A stretch of DNA of 64,000 bases, taken from NCBI GenBank assembly GCA_963738185.1, contig CAVTVA010000003.1, forward strand, positions 1-64,000, in the 5' to 3' direction. This stretch comes from AP-15 sp963738185. Lineage in GTDB: Bacteria; Pseudomonadota; Alphaproteobacteria; ATCC43930; CGMCC-115725. The translations under genes and the position numbers were made by a program. The notes beneath the pieces were generated by a model that was not told the DNA's origin, made no database searches, and saw only the letters and a program-made list of their open reading frames with translations. Shown here piece by piece: positions 26,283 through 35,495 of this stretch (positions within the stretch are counted from its first letter, which is position 1; the number at the start of each line of letters is the position of its first letter).

Positions 26283-27368
26283 GGTCAAGAAATCATCCTT
26301 CCAGGCGGCAAGATTGAACTTGCCGCGCAGCGAGACCTTTGAGCGGTCTTGGTGCATCAGGTTGAGGGCCATATGACGCAAAATGGCCAAGTTGTAAGGG
26401 CTGTTGTCGCGGCGGCTGCGGACCTGGCTCTCGTTCATGACGACATTCAGGACCCAATGCAGGCGGTTCTCCACCCCCCAATGGGAGCGCGCGACCTGCC
26501 CCAGGCGCTCTGGCGAAAGCGGTGTGCTCAACAGGTAATAGGCATTCTCCCGAGTTGTCCTCGCCCCGTCCTTTCCGGTTGTTTTGCGGATCCGGATAAC
26601 CCGTCCCAGGGCCGCCAGGCCAGGCCATTGATAGCGCGCCTGCAACCCGTCGATATCGGGCGCCACCAGGCTGGTCCGGGTCTCGACGCGGCCGTGGTCG
26701 TTGGTTTGCGTCGAATGACTGACCGCTGTTTCGTGCTTGGGGTCGTCAAACAATCGCATCACCTCGGCGTGCAGGGCGTGGTGATTGCCCTTGAGCGCCA
26801 GAACATAGTCGCCGCCCTGAGCGACGATCTGGCGGCCGATGTCGCGTTGGCAATTGAGCGCGTCGGTGGTGACGATATTCCCTTTCAGCGCGAGCATTCG
26901 CAGCAGCTTGGCGACCGCGCTGCTTTCCTTGGTCTTGGCCGTCGTGGCGATCTGAGCCAGCACCAGGCGGGTGTCGCAGCACCAGGCGCTGATCATGTGC
27001 AAAGCGGAGCCCGGATGGGCCGGGTCGGCCGGGCGGCGCAAGACCTTGCCGTCGATGGCGATGACCCCGGTGCAGGTCTCGCTGAAGCGCGTCATGAATT
27101 TCTGAAAGCAGGCGCGAAACTGATCGGGATCGAGCTGGCGAAACACACGGCTGAAGGTGTCGTGGCTCGGCACCCCGTTCTTCAGCTCCAGAAAGCTGCC
27201 GAGGAATTCCTGTTTGGCTTCCGCGAACACCGCCATATCGACCGCGGTCTGGCCGCCGGACAGCACCGCGCACAGCGCGATCGTCAGGATTTCGTTCAAG
27301 TCATGGCGTCTGGCCCCTCCCGAACGCGGGTCCTTCAACTCGGCAAAGCAATTGTCGAAGCCTGGCAT
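26217..27368 (-). CDS. ISAs1-family transposase
   Basis: The 383-residue DDE transposase matches the ISAs1/H-repeat group: FAELKDPRSGGARRHDLNEI at the N-terminus, IAIDGKVLRR with the first Asp, TTDALNCQ with the second, and SHWGVENRLHWVLNVVMNE with the last Glu, followed by LRHMALNLMHQD. The catalytic set looks intact. I start it at ATG 27368, which gives the family spacing to DPR; the frame is open to 27401. The last twenty residues (LITQAGADHTQPR...) come from the TGATCA minisatellite and replace the usual ending. I could not find matching terminal inverted repeats at either side, so the element ends are undefined. Confidence 0.93.
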   Translation of the reverse strand: MPGFDNCFAELKDPRSGGARRHDLNEILTIALCAVLSGGQTAVDMAVFAEAKQEFLGSFLELKNGVPSHDTFSRVFRQLDPDQFRACFQKFMTRFSETCTGVIAIDGKVLRRPADPAHPGSALHMISAWCCDTRLVLAQIATTAKTKESSAVAKLLRMLALKGNIVTTDALNCQRDIGRQIVAQGGDYVLALKGNHHALHAEVMRLFDDPKHETAVSHSTQTNDHGRVETRTSLVAPDIDGLQARYQWPGLAALGRVIRIRKTTGKDGARTTRENAYYLLSTPLSPERLGQVARSHWGVENRLHWVLNVVMNESQVRSRRDNSPYNLAILRHMALNLMHQDRSKVSLRGKFNLAAWKDDFLTKLITQAGADHTQPRANHTTLS

Positions 27369-27401
27369 CGCCCGCACGGCCGCCCGCCTTACCGCTGCCA
27401 C

Positions 27402-28159
27402 GGTTTTGCGCGCCGCCAGCGCACGCCGTGGGCGCCCCGCCGACAGTGAGCCCGGCGAGCCGGCCCGCGGCCGGTCCGCGCCGCATCGCCCGCGATAGAG
27501 TCGGTCGCCGCCTCGGCCAAGCCATCAGCGCAGGTGGATGCAGCGCAGCGCGATCGGTGGACGCGCGCCAGCCCGAATGAGGCAAGGCCTCCTCGCGCCG
27601 TGCAAGCAACGCCGTTGACGTGCGGGCAGCAAATCGCTTGCCGAGCCGCTGGTGTCAAAGAGCGGCAGGGTTGGTCTCTTGTATCGAGCATCGGCCGCTT
27701 GCGATGTAAGCTCACGTGCATCGATAATTCCCCCAGGCTTGTTTCGTTTCCTCGGACAAGATTTCTGGTCTCGGTCAGCAAAGCGTCGGCAATCATGTCA
27801 GAGGCACGTCCAAAATGAATTGGGTCCAAATTTAGCGCCACCTGCTCAACCTATCGGCGAACGTGGCCGCCACCCGGCCGAGTGCCGCGGCCAACCGTGC
27901 TGAGGCGCCGGCATCTGCGCCCCGAGCGGAGCTGTTGGCAGGCCGGAGCCGAGGTCCGCTTTTCGGGCTCAGGCAGGGTGGCATCCCGGCCGGTGGAAAT
28001 CGTTGATTAAGATTTCTCGTAGAGATTTTGGTTTGACGCCGACCGGGACGATCGTTTGACGGTGCCGGTGCTAACTGTGGTTAACGGGATGGCAAAGCAG
28101 CGGGCGATCGTATGGCGTCGCGCCGTCACCTGCGCCGGACCTGATGAGGTGATGCGCCG
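27402..28159. other. Gene-free stretch beside the IS element
   Basis: About 760 bases between the transposase and the QueC-like gene. Reading frames here are arginine/alanine-rich chance frames without recognisable domains. It may contain the right end of the ISAs1 element and decayed flanking DNA. The last 130 bases should hold the promoter for the plus-strand QueC-like gene. I see no RNA gene. Confidence 0.5.
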
Positions 28160-29362
28160 ATGCTGATCAACGATCTTGCCCTGACGGCGACCGGGGAGAG
28201 GCGGGTGCTGTCGGCGACCGTTTGGTGGGAAGAGCGCGGCTATTCCGAACAGCGCATCAGCTTTGAGATCGATGAACCCGGGATCGCCGACGATGCCGAC
28301 GATTGCGACGGCCCCCTTGAGAGCCGCCGTTGGAGCGGCGAACTGGGCGCCGCCCCGTTCCTGTGCGCCTGCTTTCCGCTCGCCGCGGTGCACGGCGAGG
28401 CGCGAATCCGGGTCGAGGCTCCGGCCTGCCCGATGCTGGTCGAGGGGCTGCGCACCGCCCATGCGTGGTGGTCGGGCTGGGGCGGAATGCCGGGCCCCGC
28501 GCCGCAGATCGAGACTGCCGCCCGCGGTCGCGCGCCGCCGGCGGGGCCGCGGCGCGGTGCCGCGTTTTTGTCGGGCGGTGTCGACGGGCTGCACATGCTG
28601 ATGCGCAACCGGCGCCTCTATCGCCCGGACGACCCCGCTTACATCCGCAAGGCGCTGTTCATCCACGGGTTTGACATCGGCAAGCGGGCGCGCGCGCCCG
28701 AGCCCGAGCGCTATCGGGCGGCGCTGGCCCGGCTCCAGCCGGTAGCTGCTGAAACCGGGCTCCGCCTGGTCCCGTGCCGCACCGATTTGCGCCACCTGCC
28801 CTCACGGCCGGATTTCTGGACCTACCGCCATAACGGCGCGGCTCTGGCCGCGGTCGCGCACGCGGCGCTACTCAATCCCGCCCTCGTGTTTATTGGCGCT
28901 TCGCACCATGCCGCCAATCCGGTGCCAATGGGCTCCCATCCTGCCGTGGACGGTTTGTTTTCGAGCCAGCGGATCACTTTTATGCATGATGGTGCGCGCT
29001 TCACCCGTCTCGAAAAAGTGCGCGACCTTGCGGCTTGGCCGACCGCGTTGGCCGCGCTGCGTGTGTGCCCGGAAGTCCAGGGCACGCAGGCCAACTGCGG
29101 ACGCTGCGAGAAATGCCTGCGCACTCGGCTCGAATTGTTCGCCGCCGGTGTCGAGGAAACCATTGCATTGGGCCCGAGCCTGACCCCGATCGAGCAGTGG
29201 GAAGAAGCCGTTCCAGAGCCGAGCGGGCATCGCGCGATCATGTACCAGGATCTTCTGCCGCAATTGCGGGCGCGGGGTCTGGGTGCGCTGTGCCGGGTGC
29301 TCGAGCAGAAGATCGCGGCCTACCGCGAAGGGCTGGGAAGCCGCGCCACAGCTACAGATTGA
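28160..29362 (+). CDS. QueC-like PP-loop ATPase-domain protein with N-terminal extension
   Basis: The 400-residue protein has two parts. Residues 1 to about 125 are an unrecognised beta-rich domain (LLINDLALTA-like opening, WWEERGYSEQRISFEI). Residues about 130-340 resemble the QueC/ExsB group of adenylating enzymes: a PP-loop AAFLSGGVDG (138-143, with G where most have S) and a zinc-type cluster C303-x9-C313-x2-C316-x2-C319 matching QueC spacing. Canonical QueC is about 230 residues and makes the 7-deazaguanine precursor preQ0; QueC-like proteins also occur in anti-phage loci of the Qat kind. None of the other queuosine or Qat genes is near. It stands with a SARP-type regulator on the plus strand beside an IS element. 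Substrate unknown. Confidence 0.7.
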   Translation: MLINDLALTATGERRVLSATVWWEERGYSEQRISFEIDEPGIADDADDCDGPLESRRWSGELGAAPFLCACFPLAAVHGEARIRVEAPACPMLVEGLRTAHAWWSGWGGMPGPAPQIETAARGRAPPAGPRRGAAFLSGGVDGLHMLMRNRRLYRPDDPAYIRKALFIHGFDIGKRARAPEPERYRAALARLQPVAAETGLRLVPCRTDLRHLPSRPDFWTYRHNGAALAAVAHAALLNPALVFIGASHHAANPVPMGSHPAVDGLFSSQRITFMHDGARFTRLEKVRDLAAWPTALAALRVCPEVQGTQANCGRCEKCLRTRLELFAAGVEETIALGPSLTPIEQWEEAVPEPSGHRAIMYQDLLPQLRARGLGALCRVLEQKIAAYREGLGSRATATD

Positions 29363-29615
29363 CCACCCGGCCAATGGAATCGAACGCTATCTGCTTGAAG
29401 GCGGCGCAAGCCGGCTTCAAGATTGACGCGAGGGTGAAGCGGCGGGCCATCGCCGCGATCGGCTTTGGCGCCTCTAATGGTCCGATCGGCACGCCCGGAT
29501 CTCGGGCGTGTCGTGAATTGGCCCACCAGATGAACATGTTGGTGGCGAGATTGGGCCGACGGATCGGGATCATCCGCTGGCATCGCACCATCAGATGTGC
29601 GATAGGACGGTGGTC

Positions 29616-31688
29616 ATGGCGTTGCTGATCGGCCTCCTCGGACCGCTGGTGATCGAGATCGGCGATCGCCGGCTGGGCAAAGTCCCGCGGAAGGCGCGGG
29701 CCCTCCTCGCCTATCTGGCGGCGCAGGGCGGGCGAGCGGTCAGCCGCGAGCGGCTGTCCGACCTGTTGTGGCCCTATCAGGGCTCGGACCAGGCGCGGCA
29801 TAGTCTGCGCAATTGTCTATTGGAGCTGCGCAAGGCCTTGGGACCGGCCGGCAAGCGGCATTTGGCCGCAGAATTTGCCAATTGCCGGCTCCAAGACATC
29901 GACCTTGATGTCCAGCGTTTCGAACAACTGTCGCGTGCGTCAAGCCGGGCCGAGCTGACGGCTGCGGCCGAGCTTTATCGCGGCGAATTCCTCGCCGATT
30001 TCATCATCAACTCTGAGCCTTTTCAGGAATGGCTCGCGGCCGAGCGCGACCGCACGCTTGACCTGATCTGCGGCATCCTGCAACGGCTGACGGCGGCGCA
30101 CGAGGAAGCCGGCGAGCACGATGCGGCGATTCAGACGGCGCGCCGCCTGGCTGGGCTCGATTCGCTGTCGGAGCTGGGTCAACGGGCGCTGATCCGCGCC
30201 TATGCGCGCGCCGGCAGGCGGCCCGAGGCGCTGCGCCAGTACCGCATCTGCGCCGATATTCTGAAGCGCGAGCTCGGGGTGGCTCCCGACGCCGAGACCC
30301 AGGCGCTGGCCAATGAGATCGCGCGCTCGGGCGGCGCCGCCGAACCCATCATCAATGGCCGCGCTGCGGTCCAGACGCCGCCGCCGGAGCGCCCGGCTTT
30401 GCCGCCGCCGCGCGCCGCCGGCAGTGCCGCGGCGGCTGCCCCGGAAGCGGCCCCTTTGCGGTGGCCTTGTCTGCTCCCCGGCATCGCCGTGGCGGTGGCG
30501 CCGGTGCGCAATCTGACCGGCGATCCGGAGCAGCACTACCTGATGGAGGCGTTTTCCGAAGATCTGGTGACCGATCTCCTGCGCCAAGGCCGCGGGCTTG
30601 CGCTGGCGCGGGTCGCAGACGAGCGCACGCCTCTTGCCACCCTTGCGCGGGCCGGCGAAACCGGCAGCGAATATCTGGTCACCGGCAGCGCCCAGCGCAG
30701 CGGCGCCCGCACCTTGCGCGTCAATATCCAGATTACCGACGCGGTGACCGCGGAATATCTCTGGGCTCGGCGCTACGAATTCGACCCCGAAGAGCTGGGG
30801 CCGGTTCAAACCGGAATCACTCGCCAGATATCGCGTGAAGTCCATACGCTGCTGCTGCGCGAGGCCGCCCGGCGCGCGGTGACCGGCGCCGGCAACGTGC
30901 TCGGTGTCAACGAATGTCTGGCGCAGGCGGCAAGCGCGCTCAACGGCAAGATCCGGGCCGAACTGACAGCCGAGGCGCAGCGCTGGTTTCTTGCGGCGCT
31001 GGCGCTCGACGCGCGCAACGTCGAGGCGCTGACCGGTCTGGCCAAGACTTGCCAGCATCTCGTCAGCCAGCCCTGGTGGGGCGATTGGGGTGCAGCAGAG
31101 GCGGCGTTGGACCTGGGACAGCAAGCCATCACCGCCGCGCTCGAGCTGGCCCCTGGGCACGCGGTGGCAACCTGCGTCCAGGGAATGCTCTATTCCGCGG
31201 CAGGACAGCTGGACGAGGCGGCCGAGGCTTTTGCCAGAGCCTTGATGATCGACCAGCGGCTGGCGAGCGCCCACGCGTTTGCAGGCTACAACGCCGCCTT
31301 TCTCGGTCATGCCGAGCAAACTTTTCCGGCGAGCGAGCGCGCGATGCGACTCGATCCGACCGACCGCCGCCACAGCATCTATTTTTTCTTTGGCGGATTT
31401 GCCGAGCTGTTGCTCGGCCGCACCGAGGTGTCGCTTGCGCTGCTGCAAAAATCGCTGCAGCGCAACCCCAGCTATGGCGGCGCGCAGCTGTTTCTGATCG
31501 CCTCGCTGGCGCTCATGGGCCGACGCCACGATGCGGCCCGTGCGGTCGCCGCGTTTCGCGAGCAATATCCGCAATCGCGCGCCAACGCGCTCGAGCAGCT
31601 GTGGCTGTCGCGCTCGGCTTGCCCCGCCTATCGCGCCCAGATCGATCCGGTGTTCGAGCAAATCCGCGGCCTTGGGGTCGCCGGCTGA
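29616..31688 (+). CDS. SARP-type regulator with BTAD, TolB-like and TPR regions
   Basis: A 690-residue multidomain regulator. It has an OmpR-type winged helix at about 5-95 (RKARALLAYLAAQGGRAVSRERLSDLLWP) and a bacterial transcriptional activation (BTAD) domain at about 95-240 (LYRGEFLADF, ARAGRRPEALRQYRICADILKRELG). A proline/alanine linker leads to a TolB-like N-terminal fold at about 285-420 (VAVAPVRNLTGDPEQHYLMEAFSEDLV), then TPR-like helices to the end. The start at ATG 29616 has AGGACGG upstream; a start seven codons earlier lacks such a site. Such proteins are common in soil alphaproteobacteria and control unknown metabolic genes. It lies 250 bases after the QueC-like gene and may regulate it. 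Confidence 0.88.
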   Translation: MALLIGLLGPLVIEIGDRRLGKVPRKARALLAYLAAQGGRAVSRERLSDLLWPYQGSDQARHSLRNCLLELRKALGPAGKRHLAAEFANCRLQDIDLDVQRFEQLSRASSRAELTAAAELYRGEFLADFIINSEPFQEWLAAERDRTLDLICGILQRLTAAHEEAGEHDAAIQTARRLAGLDSLSELGQRALIRAYARAGRRPEALRQYRICADILKRELGVAPDAETQALANEIARSGGAAEPIINGRAAVQTPPPERPALPPPRAAGSAAAAAPEAAPLRWPCLLPGIAVAVAPVRNLTGDPEQHYLMEAFSEDLVTDLLRQGRGLALARVADERTPLATLARAGETGSEYLVTGSAQRSGARTLRVNIQITDAVTAEYLWARRYEFDPEELGPVQTGITRQISREVHTLLLREAARRAVTGAGNVLGVNECLAQAASALNGKIRAELTAEAQRWFLAALALDARNVEALTGLAKTCQHLVSQPWWGDWGAAEAALDLGQQAITAALELAPGHAVATCVQGMLYSAAGQLDEAAEAFARALMIDQRLASAHAFAGYNAAFLGHAEQTFPASERAMRLDPTDRRHSIYFFFGGFAELLLGRTEVSLALLQKSLQRNPSYGGAQLFLIASLALMGRRHDAARAVAAFREQYPQSRANALEQLWLSRSACPAYRAQIDPVFEQIRGLGVAG

Positions 31689-31787
31689 GCACGCGGCCCG
31701 ACGCATTGCCCTTCGCGCGTGCGCAGCGCAGCACTGCTTGCGAGGCCGCGGCAAATAGCCGCATTCGCGACCCCTCGGGGCGACGCC

Positions 31788-33480
31788 TCAGGGGCGAGCG
31801 GCAGGCGACCATGGTTCCGGCGCGCGCGGCTCCAGATCGGTCACGACATCGACCACCATCGGCTCGCCGGCAGCGAGCGCTTCGGCGAGGGCCGGGCCGA
31901 TCTCCCCCGGGCGCTCGACCCGGATGCCGCGCACGCCAAAGCTGCGAGCGACCGCTGTAAAGTCGGTCGGGCCAAAGCGCACCAGCGCTTCGCCGCGCCC
32001 CGGCCGATTGCCGGCGATGCGGCGCACCCCGGTCAGGTTCTGGCCGAAGCCGGAATTGTTGTTGACGACGACGATTGCGGCGATCCCGCAGCGGCGCGCT
32101 GAATTCGAGCTCGGCCAGGTGGTAGTAGAACCCGCCATCCCCGGTGAAGCACAGCACCGCGCGGTCGGGTGCCGCGCATTTCGCCCCGAGCGAGGCTGGA
32201 AACGACCAGCCAAGCGAGCCCGCCGCGCGCAGGTAGATCTGCCCGGCCCCGTTGAAATCGATCATCGTGCCGGTCCAGATGCCGGAATAGCCGGTATCGG
32301 CGACCAGGATGCCGTCCGCAGGCAGCGCCTTGGTGATCTCGGCGCACAACCGCTCGACCCGGATCGGCGCCCGGTCGTCGCTGGCGAGCGCCGTCATCGA
32401 CGCGCGCCAATCGGCGACGATGCGCGCCGCTTCCTCGGCAAAGGCGCTGTCGCGCGCCGGCCGGCCGATTGCCTCGACAAGGCGGGCGACGGTCGATTTG
32501 GGGTCGCCGACGACGCCGATCGTGTTTGGATAGCTGCGCCCGATCTCAACCGGGTCGGCATCGATCTGCACGATCCTGGTCGAGAGCGCTGGCACGGTCC
32601 AGTTCAACGTGACCTGGTCGCCGGTGTCGCAGCCGACAAAGAGCACCAGGTCGGCGCCGTGCACGATGCGGTTGGCAGGTGGTGCGGAATAGCTGCCGGG
32701 GACGCCGGCCGCCAGCGGGTGCCGGGTCGGGATCAGCGCCCGGGCGCCGAGGCTCGTCGCCACTGGCGCCGCCAACGCTTCGGCCAACGCGAGCACCTCC
32801 GGCCCGGCCTGCGAGGCGAGCGCCCCGTCGCCAGCGACGATCGCGACCCGCCGGGCGGCGCTCAGCGCTGCCGCAGCACGCTCGATGTCACGGGTATCGG
32901 CAACCGGCCGGTGCGCTGGGATCTGCCGCGCCTCGGGGTCGATGACCGTCGGCTCGCTGGTTTCGCCGAGCTCGATGACGTCGCCCTGCAAGCCCGAAAA
33001 ATCGAGATGGGTCGGGCGCGGCGGGTCGGCTAGGGCGGCGCGCCAGGCGTGGCGCAGGAGCCGCGGCAATTCGCCGGTCGCATCGACCGGGGCCGAAAAC
33101 TTGGTCACCGCCGCGAACAGCGGCGCGTGGGCGATTTCCTGGTAGCTGTTGCGGTGCTGGAACGACGGCTCCTTGCGGCCGGTCAGGGCGATGACCGGGC
33201 TATGCCCGAGATACGCGTCCTGCAAGCCGGAGGCGAGGTTGGCGGCGCCCACCGACTGGGCCATGCACACCGCCGGCCGCCCGGCGATGCGGGCGTAGCC
33301 GTCGGCCATATAAGCCGCCGCCTTTTCCGAATGGGCAAGGATGCGGGTCACGCCCAGATCGTCGAATTCCAGGAGGGTGCGGCGCATCACCGATTCGACA
33401 AAGAAGACATGCGTCATGCCGGTCCCGGCCAAGGCCCGCGCCAGCCATTGGGCGCCGTTTACGGTTCGCTGCTCGCTCAC
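31788..33480 (-). CDS. Thiamine-diphosphate enzyme of acetolactate synthase/benzoylformate decarboxylase group, frameshifted
   Basis: The three-domain TPP enzyme is about 560 residues. The N-terminal pyrimidine-binding domain has the conserved Glu in HSEKAAAYMADGYAR, the middle domain has FVGCDTGDQVTLNW, and the C-terminal domain has the TPP motif GDGGFYYHLAELE and NNNSGFG. The frame changes at about 32088-32104, between GDG and NN, by one base; the downstream part then runs to 31788. GTG at 33480 with GGAGGA eight bases before it is the best start. The family makes or breaks C-C bonds of 2-oxo acids. No small regulatory subunit is present, so a catabolic decarboxylase or lyase is more likely than branched-chain synthesis. 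Confidence 0.87.
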
Positions 33481-33547
33481 TTCAGCTGTCCTCCCTGGAC
33501 CGCGGGCCTCCGGCCCGCATGCGCTCCAACGCAACCCGCGCTCCACC

Positions 33548-34309
33548 TCAAAGCGTCAGGCCGCCGTCGACGATGACCGTCTGGCCGGTGATCATTGCCG
33601 CCCCGGCACACAGAAAAAAGATCGTCTCGGCGATGTCCTCGGGCCGGCACGCGCGCTTCAGCGGCGTGCGCTCGATCGAGGCCTCCTTGCGGTCGGCGGG
33701 CCAGTCCTTGTTCCACGGACTGTCGACAAAGCCCGGCGCCACCGCATTGACTCGGATTTCCGGGGCCAAGGTGCGCGCCAGGCTGCGCGTCAGATTGATC
33801 AGCCCGGCCTTGCTCGTCGCATAGGGGATGCTGCTGCCGCTGCCCATCACCCCGGCGATCGAGGCGGTGTTGCAGATCGCCCCCCGCGCCGCCTTCAGGG
33901 CCGGGACCGCGGCATGGGCGCAGCGAAACGGGCCGATCAGGTTGGTGGTCAGGATAGTCTGCCAGAACTCCTCGGAGAGCGCGTCGAGATCGGCGAACGG
34001 GATCGGCGTGGGTGTCGCCGGGGTCCCGGCATTGTTGACCAGAAAATCGAGCCGCCCGAGCGCGTCCACCGCACTCGCCACCATCCGCTCCGCCTCGCCC
34101 GGCCGCGACACGTCTCCCGGTGCGGCGAGGATCTTGCAGCCCTGGGCCTTGAGACGTTCCACCGCGGCCGGCCCGCGCCGATCCTCGGGCAGGTGGTTGA
34201 GCGCCACCATGGCGCCGCAGCGCGCGAAGATTTCGACGGCGGCGAGCCCGATCCCCGAGGCGGCGCCGGTCACGAGCACCGTCTTGCCGGCAAGATCTGC
34301 ACTGATCAT
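33548..34309 (-). CDS. Short-chain dehydrogenase/reductase
   Basis: The 253-residue classical SDR has TGAASGIG for cofactor binding, NNAG, and the catalytic set with Ser in NTASIAG and Y-ATS-K in SSIPYATSKAGL. The C-terminus RPEDIAETIFFLCAGAAMITGQTVIVDGGLTL is typical of fabG-like oxidoreductases. The start is ATG at 34309; the frame is open further upstream through the 15-bp repeat array but that part is not protein-like. It lies 67 bases upstream of the TPP-enzyme gene on the same strand, so the two may be co-transcribed. Substrate unknown. Confidence 0.9.
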   Translation of the reverse strand: MISADLAGKTVLVTGAASGIGLAAVEIFARCGAMVALNHLPEDRRGPAAVERLKAQGCKILAAPGDVSRPGEAERMVASAVDALGRLDFLVNNAGTPATPTPIPFADLDALSEEFWQTILTTNLIGPFRCAHAAVPALKAARGAICNTASIAGVMGSGSSIPYATSKAGLINLTRSLARTLAPEIRVNAVAPGFVDSPWNKDWPADRKEASIERTPLKRACRPEDIAETIFFLCAGAAMITGQTVIVDGGLTL

Positions 34310-34409
34310 ATGGCGCGCTCCGCGGCAGGGATCGGGTGCCGGCAGCATGCGCCCGCCGCTTAGGCTGTCAAGCTGCGCGCTTCCGGCGGATGCCGGCCGT
34401 GCTGCCAGG

Positions 34410-34469
34410 CCCAGAATTCCCCGACCCAGAATTCCCCGACCCAGAATTCCCCGACCCAGAATTCCCCGA
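34410..34469. repeat. Four exact 15-bp tandem repeats
   Basis: CCCAGAATTCCCCGA repeated four times without a mismatch. The array begins six bases beyond the hldD stop codon on the minus strand and lies 100 bases upstream of the SDR start. Each unit holds a GGGGAATTC half, so the array may also form weak hairpins. Confidence 0.95.
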
Positions 34470-34475
34470 TGATGC

Positions 34476-35459
34476 TCAGAGATACCGATCGCGGGCGGCG
34501 AGGTGCTGCGCGACAAAGTCGCGCACCGCCGCTTCGAGCGGCGTGAAGGGTGCCGTATAGCCGGCCTGTCGCAGCTTACCGATCCGGGCCTCGGTAAAAT
34601 ACTGGTAGTTCGCGCGGATCGCCGGCGGCGTGTCGACGTATTCGATGACCGGTGCTGCCCCGCAGGCGGCGCCCACTGCTTCCATCAGCTCGCGGAAGCT
34701 GCGGCCGACGCCGGTGCCGAGATTGAATATGCCGCTCTCGATGGTGTGCTCGAGCAGCCAGAGCATGACCGCGGCGCAATCTTTTACGTAAACGAAGTCG
34801 CGGGTTTGCGCGCCATCGGCGATATCGGGCCGGTGCGATTTGAACAGCTGGATCGGCTGGCCCGCGGCGATGCGCGGATAATTTTTGGCGACGAGGCTCA
34901 TCATCGCGCCCTTGTGGTATTCGTTCGGCCCGAACACGTTGAACAGCTTGAGCCCGATCCACAGCGGCGGCGCCCGGCCGGCGAGCGCCTCGCGCAATGC
35001 CCACTGGTCGAAGGCATGCTTCGACCAGCCATAAAGGTTGAGCGGCCGCAGCCGCTTGAGCTCGGCGACGCCGCCGCGGTCGTCGAAGCCGTGCGCGCCA
35101 TCGCCATAGGTCGCCGCGGTCGAGGCGTAGATCAGCCGCTTGCCGGCGGCCGTGCACCAGCGCCACAGCGCAACCGAGTAGTTGAGGTTGGCGGCGACGA
35201 TCTCGTCGGCGTCGATCGCGGTGGTCGAGGAGATGGCGCCCAGGTGAAACACCGCCTCGACCTGCTCGCCGAACCGGTCGAGCCAGCCGAACAGAGCATC
35301 GATCGGCACAATCTCGAAAAAGTCGCGCTTGGCGATGTTGCGCCATTTGTCGCCGGTGCCGAGGCGATCGACGATAACGAGGTCGCTGCGGCCCCTCTCG
35401 TTGAGATCGGCGGCCAGCACCGAGCCGATAAAGCCGCTGCCGCCGGTGATGACCAGCAT
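34476..35459 (-). CDS. hldD: ADP-L-glycero-D-manno-heptose 6-epimerase
   Basis: The 327-residue NAD(P)-dependent epimerase makes the L,D-heptose used in the LPS inner core. It has GGSGFIGS at the N-terminus, FHLGAISSTTAID, ASTAATYGDG, the catalytic Y-GWS-K in LYGWSKHAFD, KLFNVFGPNEYHKG and DFVYVKDCA. These match RfaD/HldD more closely than UDP-galactose epimerases. Other heptose genes (hldE, gmhB) are not in the window, but a GT9 heptosyltransferase-type gene lies at 54635. The gene runs alone on the minus strand; its stop is followed by the 15-bp array. Confidence 0.93.
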   Translation of the reverse strand: MLVITGGSGFIGSVLAADLNERGRSDLVIVDRLGTGDKWRNIAKRDFFEIVPIDALFGWLDRFGEQVEAVFHLGAISSTTAIDADEIVAANLNYSVALWRWCTAAGKRLIYASTAATYGDGAHGFDDRGGVAELKRLRPLNLYGWSKHAFDQWALREALAGRAPPLWIGLKLFNVFGPNEYHKGAMMSLVAKNYPRIAAGQPIQLFKSHRPDIADGAQTRDFVYVKDCAAVMLWLLEHTIESGIFNLGTGVGRSFRELMEAVGAACGAAPVIEYVDTPPAIRANYQYFTEARIGKLRQAGYTAPFTPLEAAVRDFVAQHLAARDRYL

Positions 35460-35495
35460 CGCTCGAGCCCTCTGATTGTGCGTGCGCGCCCTGTG

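Noticed and set aside
26100..27500. Terminal inverted repeats of the ISAs1 element
   Set aside because: I looked for matching ends on both sides of the transposase but found no convincing pair; the 3' end is overwritten by the minisatellite.
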